Shown here: positions 6,895-15,230 of the stretch, one piece after another | How the letters are laid out: each line of letters opens with the position of its first letter | Position numbering within the stretch: the stretch's first letter is position 1 | Origin: an uncultured Odoribacter sp. | GTDB taxonomy: Bacteria; Bacteroidota; Bacteroidia; Bacteroidales; Marinifilaceae | Length of the DNA: 28,680 nt | Assembly (NCBI GenBank): GCA_900544025.1 | Contig: UQTM01000041.1 | Coordinates: 1-28,680 of the forward strand | Reading direction: 5' to 3' | Notes under the pieces: model-generated | Told to the model about the DNA's origin: nothing | Database searches by the model: none | What the model saw: the letters and a program-made list of their open reading frames with translations, nothing else | Made by a program: the position numbers and the translations under genes

Positions 6895-7917
6895 ATGAAA
6901 ATTTTTGTAACAGGTGGTACCGGGTATATCGGTTCACATACGGTTGTTGAATTGCAACAAAGCGGTTTCGAAGTGATTATCGTCGATAATCTGTCAAATT
7001 CAAATATCGGAGTTTTGGATGGAATCGAGAAGATCACAGGAATCCGTCCTGAGTTTGAACAATTTGACCTGACAGATGCTGTTGCTGTCCGCGATTTTTT
7101 TGGACGTCACCGGGATATTGAAGCTGTTATTCATTTTGCAGCGTTGAAGGCTGTGGGAGAATCTGTCCACAAGCCGTTGGAATATTATCAAAACAATCTG
7201 AATTCCCTGATGAATGTATTGTCTTCCATGCGGGAATTCGGTGTGCGTAATTTGGTGTTCTCTTCTTCTTGCACGGTTTACGGTCAGGCAGATGTGCTTC
7301 CTGTAACAGAAAAAACTCCGCGTAAAGAAGCTGAATCTCCTTATGGCAATACGAAGGCGATGTGCGAGGATATTATGCGTGACCTGGCCAAAGCCGATCA
7401 GAATATGAATTTGCTGGCTTTGCGTTATTTCAATCCGATCGGTGCTCATCCTTCGGCTTTGATCGGCGAATTGCCTAACGGAGTGCCTAATAACCTGATT
7501 CCCTATCTGACACAGACTGTGGCAGGAATCCGGGAGCAGCTCAGCGTATTCGGCGACGATTACAATACCCCCGACGGCTCTGCTGTCCGGGATTATATCG
7601 ATGTTGTCGATTTGGCCAAAGCTCATGTGGTGGCTATCCGCCGCTTGCTGGACGGTAAGAATAAGAAGAATTATGAATATTTCAATATCGGAACGGGGAA
7701 TGGCGTGTCTGTATTGGGATTGATTAAAGCTTTTGAAAAGGCTACCGGTGAAAAAGTGAACTATAAAATTGTAGGCCGCCGTACCGGAGATATTGAAAAA
7801 GTATGGGCCGATACTACTTTAGCCAATCAGGAATTGGGTTGGAAGGCAGAGCAGCCGCTTGAAGTTACTTTGGCAAATACCTGGCGGTGGCAACAGGTTT
7901 TGGATAAGAAAAAGTGA
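6895..7917 (+). CDS. galE: UDP-glucose 4-epimerase
   Basis: Extended short-chain dehydrogenase of 340 aa that interconverts UDP-glucose and UDP-galactose with tightly bound NAD, in the cytosol (Leloir pathway and surface sugar supply). The NAD loop is GGTGYIGSH (G7, G10, G13). The catalytic set is S124/S125 in FSSSCTVYG and Y150..K154 in YGNTK. Family blocks ALRYFNPIGAHPS, GDDYNTPDGSAVRDYI and FNIGTGNGVSV are all present, and length is normal. It is a single-gene unit: divergent from the HU-CCDC81-type gene and closed by a strong terminator. A -7-like element (TACTTTG, 6839-6845) lies about 50 bp upstream, without a clear -33. Confidence 0.97.
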   Translation: MKIFVTGGTGYIGSHTVVELQQSGFEVIIVDNLSNSNIGVLDGIEKITGIRPEFEQFDLTDAVAVRDFFGRHRDIEAVIHFAALKAVGESVHKPLEYYQNNLNSLMNVLSSMREFGVRNLVFSSSCTVYGQADVLPVTEKTPRKEAESPYGNTKAMCEDIMRDLAKADQNMNLLALRYFNPIGAHPSALIGELPNGVPNNLIPYLTQTVAGIREQLSVFGDDYNTPDGSAVRDYIDVVDLAKAHVVAIRRLLDGKNKKNYEYFNIGTGNGVSVLGLIKAFEKATGEKVNYKIVGRRTGDIEKVWADTTLANQELGWKAEQPLEVTLANTWRWQQVLDKKK

Positions 7918-7933
7918 TTGTCTATATGAGATA

Positions 7934-7967
7934 AAAAATAGGGTATCTGTTCAGATACCCTATTTTT
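7934..7967. terminator. Strong terminator after galE
   Basis: AAAAATAGGGTATCTG (7934-7949) and its perfect complement CAGATACCCTATTTTT (7952-7967) form a long hairpin flanked by A and T runs. It starts 17 bp after galE and can act in both directions, also serving the convergent minus-strand gene whose stop is at 8068. Confidence 0.93.
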
Positions 7968-8067
7968 GTATGATGTAAGCCCCTTTATACTAAGAATACG
8001 GCTTTATTTTTAGCAAGTTCTATGACTTGTTTCGTTTCCGGTTTTTTCGATTGCCCGGAATTGTGAT

Positions 8068-8892
8068 TTATTTCTTTACAGGAACGGATTCCAGTATTTC
8101 GTCGAAAAAGTTGGCATATTCGTCGATGTATTGCTCTTGAGTGGAGTATTCAATCAGCGGTTTGCCTGTCTTTTGTGCGTAAGTTTTCAGTTCCGGATCG
8201 ATTTCATGGCTATTGAAAATAATGCCATCGGAATAATCGAAAGCTAATTTATTTACATTGGTGTGAGTAGGCTCTTTCAGCACCGATACATCTTTCGCAT
8301 CGATGTTGTCGTTCAAGATCTTTTTGTGAAAATCTTTATGCAGACAGCCTTCGAACTGATCATTGTAGGTGGAAAACACGATTTTTGAGTGAGCGAATAC
8401 CGGATCTTCCTGATATTCTTTTTTTAGATACAGCGGGACTAAGGCTGTAATCCAACCCTGACAGTAGATCAGGTCGGGCGCCCACCTTAGTTTTTTCACG
8501 GTTTCGAAAACACCTCTGGCGAAGAAAATAGCCCGTTCGTCGTTGTCCGGGAAAAAAGTTCCGTCATCATCGGCGACAATGTGTTTACGTTGAAAGTAGT
8601 CTTCATTATCGATGAAATACACCTGCATACGTGCAGCTTGTATAGAGGCCACTTTAATAATAAGCGGGTGGTCGGTGTCGTTAATGATTAGATTCATTCC
8701 CGAGAGCCGGATCACTTCGTGAAGCTGGTTCCGTCGTTCATTTATGCAACCGTAACGGGGCATAAAAGTTCTGATTTCCTTGCCTTTTTCCTGAATCCCC
8801 TGAGGTAGGAAACGACCGATGTGAGCCATTTCCGATTCCGGTAAATAAGGCATTATCTCCTGAGATATAAAAAGAATCTTTTTTTTCGCCAT
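8068..8892 (-). CDS. Glycogen/starch synthase N-terminal-domain-like protein (single domain)
   Basis: Protein of 274 aa related to the N-terminal Rossmann domain of GT5 glycogen synthases: KKILFISQEIMPYLPE at the start, IRTFMPRYGCINERR, a MQVYFIDNEDYFQRK segment, RAIFFARGVFETVKKL, and PDLIYCQGWITALVPLYLKK. Full synthases are about 450-550 aa. Here the C-terminal GT-B donor domain is absent. The ADP-glucose-binding K-x-G-G-L motif expected after the first strand is replaced by ESEMAH. It is therefore unlikely to be an active glycogen synthase, although databases probably label it so. Start chosen at ATG 8892: the longer frame begins with TTG only about 12 bp from the promoter -7 box. Role unknown. 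Confidence 0.85.
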   Translation of the reverse strand: MAKKKILFISQEIMPYLPESEMAHIGRFLPQGIQEKGKEIRTFMPRYGCINERRNQLHEVIRLSGMNLIINDTDHPLIIKVASIQAARMQVYFIDNEDYFQRKHIVADDDGTFFPDNDERAIFFARGVFETVKKLRWAPDLIYCQGWITALVPLYLKKEYQEDPVFAHSKIVFSTYNDQFEGCLHKDFHKKILNDNIDAKDVSVLKEPTHTNVNKLAFDYSDGIIFNSHEIDPELKTYAQKTGKPLIEYSTQEQYIDEYANFFDEILESVPVKK

Positions 8893-8918
8893 AACTACAT
8901 TTCCCAAAAAAAACCATA

Positions 8919-8949
8919 CAAAGATAGTGAAAATTGTTCAGAAATCAAA
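8919..8949 (-). promoter_or_regulatory. Promoter of the glycogen-synthase-like gene
   Basis: On the minus strand TTTG (8949-8946), 19 bp, TATCTTTG (8926-8919): a full -33/-7 match. Transcription should start near 8914, leaving a leader of about 22 bases before ATG 8892. This argues against the upstream TTG at 8907. Confidence 0.8.
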
Positions 8950-9036
8950 GGTAGGTTTCCGAATTATAAAAATGTAAGGTTTTGATGGATAGTGGAAAAT
9001 TATGTTTTTTTTGTTATTTTTGAAAAAACTTCCGGT

Positions 9037-9390
9037 ATGGCCGAGCATTTGGAATATGGAAAAATGGGAGAAGAAAAAGCGGTGGAATACCTGATACAGA
9101 GTGGATACGTGATCCTTGAGCGCAACTGGCGTTTGAAACATAAGGAAATCGATATCATCTGTACGGACGGGGATTTGCTGATTGTTGTAGAGGTCAAGAG
9201 CCGGAAAACACCGGAAGAACGTCCCGAAGAATTATTGGATTATAGAAAAAGGCACAATTTATTATGTGCGGGTGAGGCCTATTTGAAAGCTCGCGGAATA
9301 GATAAAGAACTGCGTTTCGATTTGGTGTTGGTCACGGGGAGCGGGGGGAAAGTAGAACATATTCCGGGAGCGATCACTATTTTTGATTAA
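9037..9390 (+). CDS. YraN/UPF0102 family nuclease-fold protein
   Basis: Cytosolic protein of 117 aa with the restriction-endonuclease-like fold of the YraN family. Seen are GKMGEEKAVEYLIQSGYVILERNWR, then the metal-site pattern E13, D39 (KEIDII), and E52-V-K54 (VVEVKSRK). Members are implicated in DNA processing or recombination, without a well-established substrate. The usual Gly in GEID is Lys here (KEID). Start chosen at ATG 9037, where family homology begins; an in-frame GTG at 8992 adds 15 residues unlike the family and would place a -7-like box (TATTTTTG, 9015-9022) inside the gene. It is divergent from the glycogen-synthase-like gene. Confidence 0.9.
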   Translation: MAEHLEYGKMGEEKAVEYLIQSGYVILERNWRLKHKEIDIICTDGDLLIVVEVKSRKTPEERPEELLDYRKRHNLLCAGEAYLKARGIDKELRFDLVLVTGSGGKVEHIPGAITIFD

Positions 9391-9421
9391 CGTTTGGCCG
9401 GAGTGACACTTTTGCCGTTAC

Positions 9422-9464
9422 TTTCCGTATAGACCTCTAAATAATTAGTTTATAAATACGGAAA
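9422..9464. promoter_or_regulatory. Inverted repeat in the OsmC leader
   Basis: TTTCCGTAT (9422-9430) and ATACGGAAA (9456-9464) are a perfect 9-bp inverted repeat with a 25-bp AT-rich spacer. The right arm ends 2 bp before the OsmC start codon. It could be a repressor operator or an mRNA hairpin that hides the start. Confidence 0.5.
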
Positions 9465-9466
9465 AT

Positions 9467-9874
9467 ATGACAAAAATGATAGCCAAATACCTGGGAGGAC
9501 TCCGGGTGGAATGTGAGCATTTGCCGAGTGGCATGAAACTGGTGACGGATGCTCCTGTGGATAATCAGGGAAAAGGACAGGCTTTTTCACCGACCGATTT
9601 ATGCGCTGTGTCGCTGGCGGCTTGTATTCTGGCCGTATTGGGGATTTATGGAGAAAAACACCACCTCGATTTGACGGGAATAGAAGCGGAAATTTCCAAG
9701 GAAATGGTCGATGAGCCTCGCCGGATCGGAAAAATCGATATCGTGGTGAATATGCCTCCCAAAAGTTATTCGCAAAAAGAAAAAATGATTCTTCCGCGGG
9801 TTGCAAGCACTTGTGCCGTTCATTATTCTTTGAGCGAGCAAGTGGTTCAGAATATTATTTTTAATTGGAGATAA
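9467..9874 (+). CDS. OsmC family peroxiredoxin-like protein
   Basis: Cytosolic protein of 135 aa of the OsmC/Ohr superfamily, thiol-dependent reductases of organic peroxides. The two redox cysteines fit C53 (CAVSLAACILAVLG) and C116 (ASTCAVHYSLS); an extra C46 lies nearby. SPTDL precedes the first helix as in the family. Length is normal. Its stop TAA overlaps the ATG of the next gene by one base (TAATG), so translation is coupled with the epimerase-like gene. A 9-bp inverted repeat occupies its leader. Whether it acts on hydroperoxides or another substrate cannot be told here. Confidence 0.92.
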   Translation: MTKMIAKYLGGLRVECEHLPSGMKLVTDAPVDNQGKGQAFSPTDLCAVSLAACILAVLGIYGEKHHLDLTGIEAEISKEMVDEPRRIGKIDIVVNMPPKSYSQKEKMILPRVASTCAVHYSLSEQVVQNIIFNWR

Positions 9875-10890
9875 TGGATAAAAAGACCGTTTTTGTTACG
9901 GGAGCTACCGGATTGGTGGGTAGTCATTTATTATATTATTTGCTTCGGTCTGGGTATTCGGTCTGGGCTTTGTGCCGGAAATCCAGCCGGATAGAGGACG
10001 TTGAAAAAGTCTTTTCCCATTTTCCCGGCGGTGAAAGCCTGTGTCACCGGATAGAGTGGGTGGAAGGGGATATATTGCAGCCGGAAACTTTGGAGGAACC
10101 GATAAAAAGAGCGGACTGTGTTTTTCATTGTGCGGCTGTCGTGTCGTTTTCCGGCGGCGATAAAGAACGATTGCGGCATACGAACATACAAGGAACGGAA
10201 CATATCGCGGCGTTGTGCCTGAAATACAAGGTGCGTCTTTGTTATGTCAGTTCGATTGCCGCTTTGGGGGATGCTGCACGGGAAGGAGAATTCGTGGATG
10301 AAAATACGGAAGAAATCCCGGGACGCCCGCATTCCGAATATTCCCATAGTAAAAGTGATTCTGAAAAAGTGGTATGGCATTATATCGACCGGGGGCTGGA
10401 TGCCGTGATCGTGTGTCCTTCCATTATTTTAGGTGTAGGAGCTTCTCATAAAAGCAGTTCACAACTGTATGCTGCGGCTTCGCGGGGGATTCCTTTTTAT
10501 ACTCAGGGAGTTTGCGGGTATGTGGATGTGAGGGATGTGTGCTGCCTGATGATCCGCCTGGCAGACGACCGGAATGTGAAGGGAGAAAGGTTTGTGCTGA
10601 ACGGGGGGAATTATTCTTACCGGGAATTGTTTTTGGAAATCGCTAAGGTGAATGGGAAGCGTCCGCCTTATTTTTATATGCGTCCCTGGATTACCGAATC
10701 GGTATGGCGGTTGTTGGCTGTGTGGGGCGGGCTGACAGGGCGGAAACCTGCTTTCACGAAAGAAACAGCCCGGTCGGCACATCGCAAATCATTTTATTCC
10801 AATCGTAAAATCGTATCGCTTTATCCCGATTTCCAGTTTTACCCTTTATCCGAAACGGTGCAATATATCCGGGAAAACTGGAACGGGTAA
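9874..10890 (+). CDS. Extended SDR: NAD(P)-dependent epimerase/dehydratase (dihydroflavonol-reductase-like)
   Basis: Cytosolic oxidoreductase of 338 aa. The dinucleotide loop is TGATGLVGSH (G10, G13, G16) and the catalytic pair is Y156 and K160 (YSHSK) with YVSSIAALG supplying the Ser. The specificity half follows (CPSIILGVG, GYVDVRDVC, RFVLNGGNYSYRELF). Such proteins reduce carbonyls or modify nucleotide-sugars or sterol-like substrates; the substrate here is unknown. Start chosen at ATG 9874, preceded by GGAG at 9867-9870 and overlapping the OsmC stop; the in-frame TTG at 9865 only adds three residues. Probably one operon with OsmC. Confidence 0.9.
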   Translation: MDKKTVFVTGATGLVGSHLLYYLLRSGYSVWALCRKSSRIEDVEKVFSHFPGGESLCHRIEWVEGDILQPETLEEPIKRADCVFHCAAVVSFSGGDKERLRHTNIQGTEHIAALCLKYKVRLCYVSSIAALGDAAREGEFVDENTEEIPGRPHSEYSHSKSDSEKVVWHYIDRGLDAVIVCPSIILGVGASHKSSSQLYAAASRGIPFYTQGVCGYVDVRDVCCLMIRLADDRNVKGERFVLNGGNYSYRELFLEIAKVNGKRPPYFYMRPWITESVWRLLAVWGGLTGRKPAFTKETARSAHRKSFYSNRKIVSLYPDFQFYPLSETVQYIRENWNG

Positions 10891-10977
10891 AAACGAATCC
10901 ATATCATTTCATTCCGGTAGAGATGCCTGGACACAATCGGAAGCCGGGAAAAGGCCGGAAGTTGTTTCTGCAAGGCT

Positions 10978-11008
10978 TTTGCCACTCTCTTACTTTTTAT
11001 TACTTTTG
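10978..11008 (+). promoter_or_regulatory. Promoter of the prfA-pyrF operon
   Basis: TTTG (10978-10981), 19 bp, TACTTTTG (11001-11008): full match to the Bacteroidetes -33/-7 pattern. Predicted leader is about 85 bases before prfA. Confidence 0.85.
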
Positions 11009-11097
11009 CATGAAATTGTATTCCGGCTGTGGCTGAAACCCGTTCGGGACATTGCGTCCGGCCTGAGTTTTGCAACAAAAATCATTAAAGGAAACAG

Positions 11098-12180
11098 ATG
11101 GATAATCCGTTATTAGAGAAGCTGGAAACATTTTATATCCGTTTTAAAGAGATCGGGCAGTTGATTACAGACCCGGAAGTGATTCAGGATATGGAACGTT
11201 ATGTGCGCCTGACAAAAGAATATAAAGATTTGGAAGCGATCACCGTTGCTGCCGATAAATATAAACAAGCTCTGGGAACGCTGGAGGAATCCCGTGAGAT
11301 TCTGGAATCGGAGGAAGATAAAGAGCTGAAGGAAATGGCGGAGATGGAGATCGGGGAACTGACCGAGAAACTGCCGCAAATGGAGCAGGATATAAAAATG
11401 CTGCTGGTTCCAGCCGATCCGGAGGATAGCAAGAATGTGATTCTGGAAATCCGGGGAGGAACAGGAGGAGACGAGGCCTGTTTGTTTGCGGGGGACTTGT
11501 TCCGTATGTACACCAAATTTTGTGAGCGCAGGGGATGGAAAATGGAAGTGACCAATGCGAACGAGGGGACTGCAGGAGGATATAAAGAAATTGTCGTGAA
11601 TGTTTCCGGGAACGGAGTATATGGGATTTTAAAATATGAATCGGGAGTTCACCGGGTGCAACGGGTGCCGAGTACCGAAACCCAGGGGCGTATCCACACA
11701 TCGGCAGCAACGGTAGCGGTGTTGCCTGAGGCGGAGGAGGTGGATGTGCAGCTGAATCCTGCCGATATCCGTAAAGACACTTATTGTTCGTCGGGACCGG
11801 GCGGGCAGTCGGTGAATACGACTTATTCGGCTATTCGTTTGACCCATATCCCTACCGGAATCGTGGTAACCTGCCAGGATGAAAAATCGCAAATCAAGAA
11901 TCTGGCGAAAGCCATGAAGGAATTGCGGTCGAGAATCTATGCGATCGAATATCAGAAATATATGGACGATATTGCTTCGAAGCGGAAGACGATGGTCTCG
12001 ACGGGCGACCGTTCTGCAAAAATCCGTACCTATAATTTCCCGCAGGGACGGGTGACCGACCACCGGATTAATTTCACCTTGTATAATCTGGCAGCCGTTA
12101 TGGACGGTGAAATCGATGAAATTATCGAGAAACTGCAAATCGAAGAAAATACGGAACGACTGAAAGAGAGTGGTTTGTAA
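11098..12180 (+). CDS. prfA: Peptide chain release factor 1
   Basis: Class I release factor of 360 aa that reads UAA and UAG and triggers hydrolysis of peptidyl-tRNA. The catalytic GGQ is at 235-237 (SSGPGGQSVNTT). The stop-codon-reading tripeptide PxT is at 191-193, as PST where E. coli has PAT. The N-terminal coiled domain and the RGGTGGDEA block are normal, as is length. Leader contains AAAGGA before the ATG. pyrF follows after 44 bp, likely in the same operon. Confidence 0.98.
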   Translation: MDNPLLEKLETFYIRFKEIGQLITDPEVIQDMERYVRLTKEYKDLEAITVAADKYKQALGTLEESREILESEEDKELKEMAEMEIGELTEKLPQMEQDIKMLLVPADPEDSKNVILEIRGGTGGDEACLFAGDLFRMYTKFCERRGWKMEVTNANEGTAGGYKEIVVNVSGNGVYGILKYESGVHRVQRVPSTETQGRIHTSAATVAVLPEAEEVDVQLNPADIRKDTYCSSGPGGQSVNTTYSAIRLTHIPTGIVVTCQDEKSQIKNLAKAMKELRSRIYAIEYQKYMDDIASKRKTMVSTGDRSAKIRTYNFPQGRVTDHRINFTLYNLAAVMDGEIDEIIEKLQIEENTERLKESGL

Positions 12181-12224
12181 AATCCTGCCGATACAAAAGA
12201 ATTTATTCATTAAAAATAGATCAG

Positions 12225-13052
12225 ATGAATTATACAGCACTTTTTGAACAGATAAAGAAAAAGAAGTCTTTTCTGTGTGTGGGGTTGGATTCGGATATAG
12301 CCAAGATTCCCCAGCATTTGCTGAATACCGGAGATCCGGTGTATGCCTTTAACAAGGCGATTATCGATGCTACGGCAGCTTATACCATTGCTTATAAGCC
12401 GAACATTGCATTTTATGAAAGCCGGGGAGTGGAAGGCTGGCAAAGTCTCGAAAAAACGGTGAACTATATCCGGACGAATTACCCGGAGGTTTTCACGATT
12501 GCCGATGCCAAACGGGGAGATATTGGAAATACTTCGCAGATGTATGCAAAAGCGTTTCTGGATACCCTGAATTTCGATTCGATCACCGTAGCTCCGTATA
12601 TGGGTGAAGATTCCGTTACGCCGTTTATTAAATATGAAGGGAAATGGGTGATTTTGCTGGCATTGACTTCCAACAAGGGAGCTTTCGATTTTCAGTTTAT
12701 GGAAGAGAACGGGGAAAAATTATACGAACGGGTATTAAAAGTCTCTCAGCAATGGGGAGGAAAAGACAATATGATGTATGTTGTGGGTGCGACAAAGGCT
12801 GAAATGCTGGGAGGTATCCGTAAAATCGTGCCGGATCATTTCCTGCTGGTGCCGGGAGTCGGAGCCCAGGGCGGTAGTCTGGAGGAAGTGGCTAAATACG
12901 GTATGAACACACATTGCGGTTTGATCGTTAATTCTTCCAGAGGGATCATTTTTGCCGATACGACGGAAAATTTCGCCGTCCGTGCCGGAGAGGAGGCGCG
13001 TAAATTGCAGCAGGATATGGAACGCTTGCTGAAAGAAAAGGGAGTACTTTAA
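12225..13052 (+). CDS. pyrF: Orotidine 5'-phosphate decarboxylase (long-form)
   Basis: Cytosolic enzyme of 275 aa that decarboxylates OMP to UMP, the last step of UMP synthesis. The catalytic D-x-K-x-x-D-I is at 94-100 (DAKRGDIGNTS). FLCVGLDSD begins the barrel, YKPNIAFYES carries a further substrate lysine, and LVPGVGAQGG plus IVNSSRGIIF bind phosphate. Length fits the longer PyrF subfamily (about 270 aa) rather than the short 230-aa form. It is the last gene of the prfA operon; a terminator hairpin lies 87 bp downstream. Confidence 0.97.
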   Translation: MNYTALFEQIKKKKSFLCVGLDSDIAKIPQHLLNTGDPVYAFNKAIIDATAAYTIAYKPNIAFYESRGVEGWQSLEKTVNYIRTNYPEVFTIADAKRGDIGNTSQMYAKAFLDTLNFDSITVAPYMGEDSVTPFIKYEGKWVILLALTSNKGAFDFQFMEENGEKLYERVLKVSQQWGGKDNMMYVVGATKAEMLGGIRKIVPDHFLLVPGVGAQGGSLEEVAKYGMNTHCGLIVNSSRGIIFADTTENFAVRAGEEARKLQQDMERLLKEKGVL

Positions 13053-13138
13053 CCTGAAAGCTTATTTAGAAAGAACTTTGCCGGGGGTGTAGATCTCCTG
13101 GTGAGAATATCCCCTGAGTTCTTATCTGTAAAACAATA

Positions 13139-13166
13139 AAAAAGGCATCCGAAAAGGTGCCTTTTT
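13139..13166. terminator. Bidirectional terminator between pyrF and AraC gene
   Basis: AAAAAGGCA (13139-13147) and TGCCTTTTT (13158-13166) form a perfect 9-bp stem with a 10-base loop. Flanking A and T tracts let it work for the pyrF operon (+) and the AraC gene ending at 13206 (-). Confidence 0.9.
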
Positions 13167-13205
13167 CTTATTTGGATGATAACAAGCCGGAGGTTCGGGA
13201 TCGTT

Positions 13206-14102
13206 TTAGTTTTGGGAAAGCCTGTATTCATGGGGAGCTATCCCTGTTACTTTTTTAAACAGGCGGCTGAAATATTGAACGTTTGAATATCCTAATTTAT
13301 TGGCCACGATGCTGACGGTGTTGTTTTTATCCAACAGCATCTTCTTGGCTGTTTCCAGCCGTTTTTGCTGGAAGTATTCATATATATTTTTCCCCGTTTC
13401 GAATAGTAGTAAGTCGTTCAAATAATGAGGCGACAAATGAAGAAGGTTTGAACAGTATTCTGCTGAAGGTAAAACACTGTTTTCCAGCCCGCCGGACTGA
13501 ATATATTCGTCCAGCAGTATATCGGTTTTATTTAATATTACTTTATTCGCCTCGTTCCTGGTGATGAATTGCCGTTCGTAGAAGCGGGAACAATAGTCTA
13601 ACAGTAATTCTATGTACCGTGAGATTAGTGTTTTGCTATGGCAATCTATGGCGTGTTGCAACTCGTCCCCGATGTTGCACAAACATTCTATCGCTTTTGC
13701 CTTTTCGCGCAGGGAAAGATGTAACGCTTCGTTCAAATGGTAAAAGAAAAAAGTATAGTTTTTTATATTTTCACCCAGCGAAGTACGATAGAGCAAATCG
13801 GGATGAAATGCCAGCAGCCAGCCTTTTGGGGGAAGTATTTTATTTTTATCTATTTTGATTGATTCACCCGGAGTGAGGAAGATTAAAGAAGCATTGGAAT
13901 AATCGTAGTATTTGCGCCCATAGAAAGACTCTTCGGTTTGATTTTCTAACAATAAGATTGTATAAAAGTCAAACCGAAGAGTCCGTTGCTCCAAATTGGC
14001 TTTCGACAGGTCGATAACACACACCAACGGGTGTAGCGTTTTATACCCTAAGCAGCAATTACATTGATGTACCGTTTCTATATTTAATATGTCTTTTTTC
14101 AT
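13206..14102 (-). CDS. AraC-family transcriptional regulator (paralogue 1 of 3)
   Basis: DNA-binding regulator of 298 aa. The AraC/XylS domain covers about 200-298 (LLHLSPHYLNDLLLFETGKNIYEYF, then VSIVANKLGYSNVQYFSRLFKKVTGIAPHEYR). The N-terminal part shares blocks with the two neighbours (HPLVCVIDLSKA, TPGESI, TSLGENIKNYTFFFYHLNEALH, LLLDYCSRFYERQF) but is the most divergent of the three. It has its own transcription unit: operator and -7 box upstream (14122-14198) and terminator downstream (13139-13166). The operator matches those of both metabolic operons, so it either regulates itself or is controlled by a paralogue. Confidence 0.95.
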   Translation of the reverse strand: MKKDILNIETVHQCNCCLGYKTLHPLVCVIDLSKANLEQRTLRFDFYTILLLENQTEESFYGRKYYDYSNASLIFLTPGESIKIDKNKILPPKGWLLAFHPDLLYRTSLGENIKNYTFFFYHLNEALHLSLREKAKAIECLCNIGDELQHAIDCHSKTLISRYIELLLDYCSRFYERQFITRNEANKVILNKTDILLDEYIQSGGLENSVLPSAEYCSNLLHLSPHYLNDLLLFETGKNIYEYFQQKRLETAKKMLLDKNNTVSIVANKLGYSNVQYFSRLFKKVTGIAPHEYRLSQN

Positions 14103-14121
14103 AAAAGCGCCCTTTTTCCAA

Positions 14122-14198
14122 CAAAGATAGAAGGTTTCATACTGAGTTGTTCCTTTGTTTTTCTTACTTCCGTAATTGAGGTTATAATATCTGTAATT
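14122..14198 (-). promoter_or_regulatory. Operator copy 1 with -7 box, upstream of AraC paralogue 1
   Basis: On the plus strand CCGTAATT (14170-14177) and CTGTAATT (14191-14198) are direct repeats 21 bp apart, with GAGGTTATAATAT between. Transcription runs to the left, so the site is inverted relative to its gene. The minus-strand -7 box TATCTTTG is at 14129-14122, with a 40-bp gap to the operator. No TTTG is found at the -33 position, as expected for a promoter needing an activator. Confidence 0.75.
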
Positions 14199-14226
14199 TG
14201 TATAAACCTATGTGCTTTATGATAGA

Positions 14227-14266
14227 AAAATCGCAACTTGTCTTGTGAAGGAATAGTTGCGATTTT
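14227..14266 (-). terminator. Terminator of the two-gene AraC operon
   Basis: AAAATCGCAAC (14227-14237) and GTTGCGATTTT (14256-14266) form an 11-bp perfect stem with an 18-base loop. Read leftward it ends in a T-rich run. It lies about 24 bp beyond the stop of AraC paralogue 2. Confidence 0.85.
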
Positions 14267-14289
14267 CCAGGTCGTACGAAGCGACTTTA

Positions 14290-15198
14290 TCAGAGGATGA
14301 TATGGTTTTGTAGCCTGTATTCATTGGGGGTGCATCCTACATTCTTTTTGAACAGACGTGAAAAATGCTGTGCATACTGAAATCCGAGCTCATAAGCGAT
14401 TTGGGAAATCGGCAGGTTTGTATTGAGCATCCGGTCTTTGGCGAGGTTTATCAATTTAAACAAGATGTGCTGTTGGGCTGTCTTTCCGGTTTCCTTCTTA
14501 ATCAAATCCCCGAAATAATTGGGAGAAAGGCACACTTTATCTGCAAAGTATTTAACGGAAGGGAAGCCGTTCTTTTCCGGATTCTGATCGAGGAAATAAT
14601 TGTTCAGTAGACTCTCGAATTGTATTAAAATATCTTTGTTTACCTTGCTGCGGGTATTGAACTGACGTTCATAAAACCGCATGCAGTAATCGAGCAGCAG
14701 TTCGATATTTTTGGCAATCAAAGTCTTGCTGTGCCTGTCGATGGCATGTTCCAGCTCCATATTGATTTTTTGGAGGCAGTCGATGATGATTTGCCTTTCT
14801 TCTTCGGATATATGGAGTGCTTCATTCACTTCGTAGGAGAAAAAAGAATATCGATTGATGTCCTGTCCCAAAGATGTCCCGCGAATTAAATCGGGATGAA
14901 AAACGATGCCTAAAGAGGATGGTTTTACACCTTCTTTCATCTCGATGCCGATCACCTGGCCCGGAGCGAAGCTGACAACCGTCCCTTCCTGATAGTCGTA
15001 TTGTTTTTTCCCATATTTAAGGTCGCCGCATTTCGTCTGCTTTAAGAAAAGCGCATAAAGTCCCATATTGATACGAATATGATCCACTCTGTTCGTAGCT
15101 TTCGTTAAATCTACGATCCCTACCAATGGGTGCATCGTTTCTAAACCGTATAGCCTGTTGTATTGGTTTACCGTATCGATTTTTATTATTTCATCCAT
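14290..15198 (-). CDS. AraC-family transcriptional regulator (paralogue 2 of 3)
   Basis: Regulator of 302 aa with N-terminal effector part (HPLVGIVDLTKATNRVDHI, FAPGQVIGIE, GTSLGQDINRYSFFSYEVNEALH) and C-terminal double HTH (VCLSPNYFGDLIKKETGKTAQQHI; ISQIAYELGFQYAQHFSRLFKKNVGCTPNEYR). It is close to paralogue 3, which it follows by 32 bp on the same strand; the pair forms one operon with one operator upstream of paralogue 3 and one terminator at 14227-14266. Such closeness suggests recent tandem duplication. The near-identical recognition helices suggest shared or overlapping binding sites. Confidence 0.95.
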   Translation of the reverse strand: MDEIIKIDTVNQYNRLYGLETMHPLVGIVDLTKATNRVDHIRINMGLYALFLKQTKCGDLKYGKKQYDYQEGTVVSFAPGQVIGIEMKEGVKPSSLGIVFHPDLIRGTSLGQDINRYSFFSYEVNEALHISEEERQIIIDCLQKINMELEHAIDRHSKTLIAKNIELLLDYCMRFYERQFNTRSKVNKDILIQFESLLNNYFLDQNPEKNGFPSVKYFADKVCLSPNYFGDLIKKETGKTAQQHILFKLINLAKDRMLNTNLPISQIAYELGFQYAQHFSRLFKKNVGCTPNEYRLQNHIIL

Positions 15199-15230
15199 TG
15201 TATGAAGTGTGAACGAGGAATTGGTTTACG

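Noticed and set aside
8992..9036. GTG start adding 15 residues to the YraN protein
   Set aside because: The extension lacks family similarity and covers a -7-like box; ATG 9037 matches the usual N-terminus.
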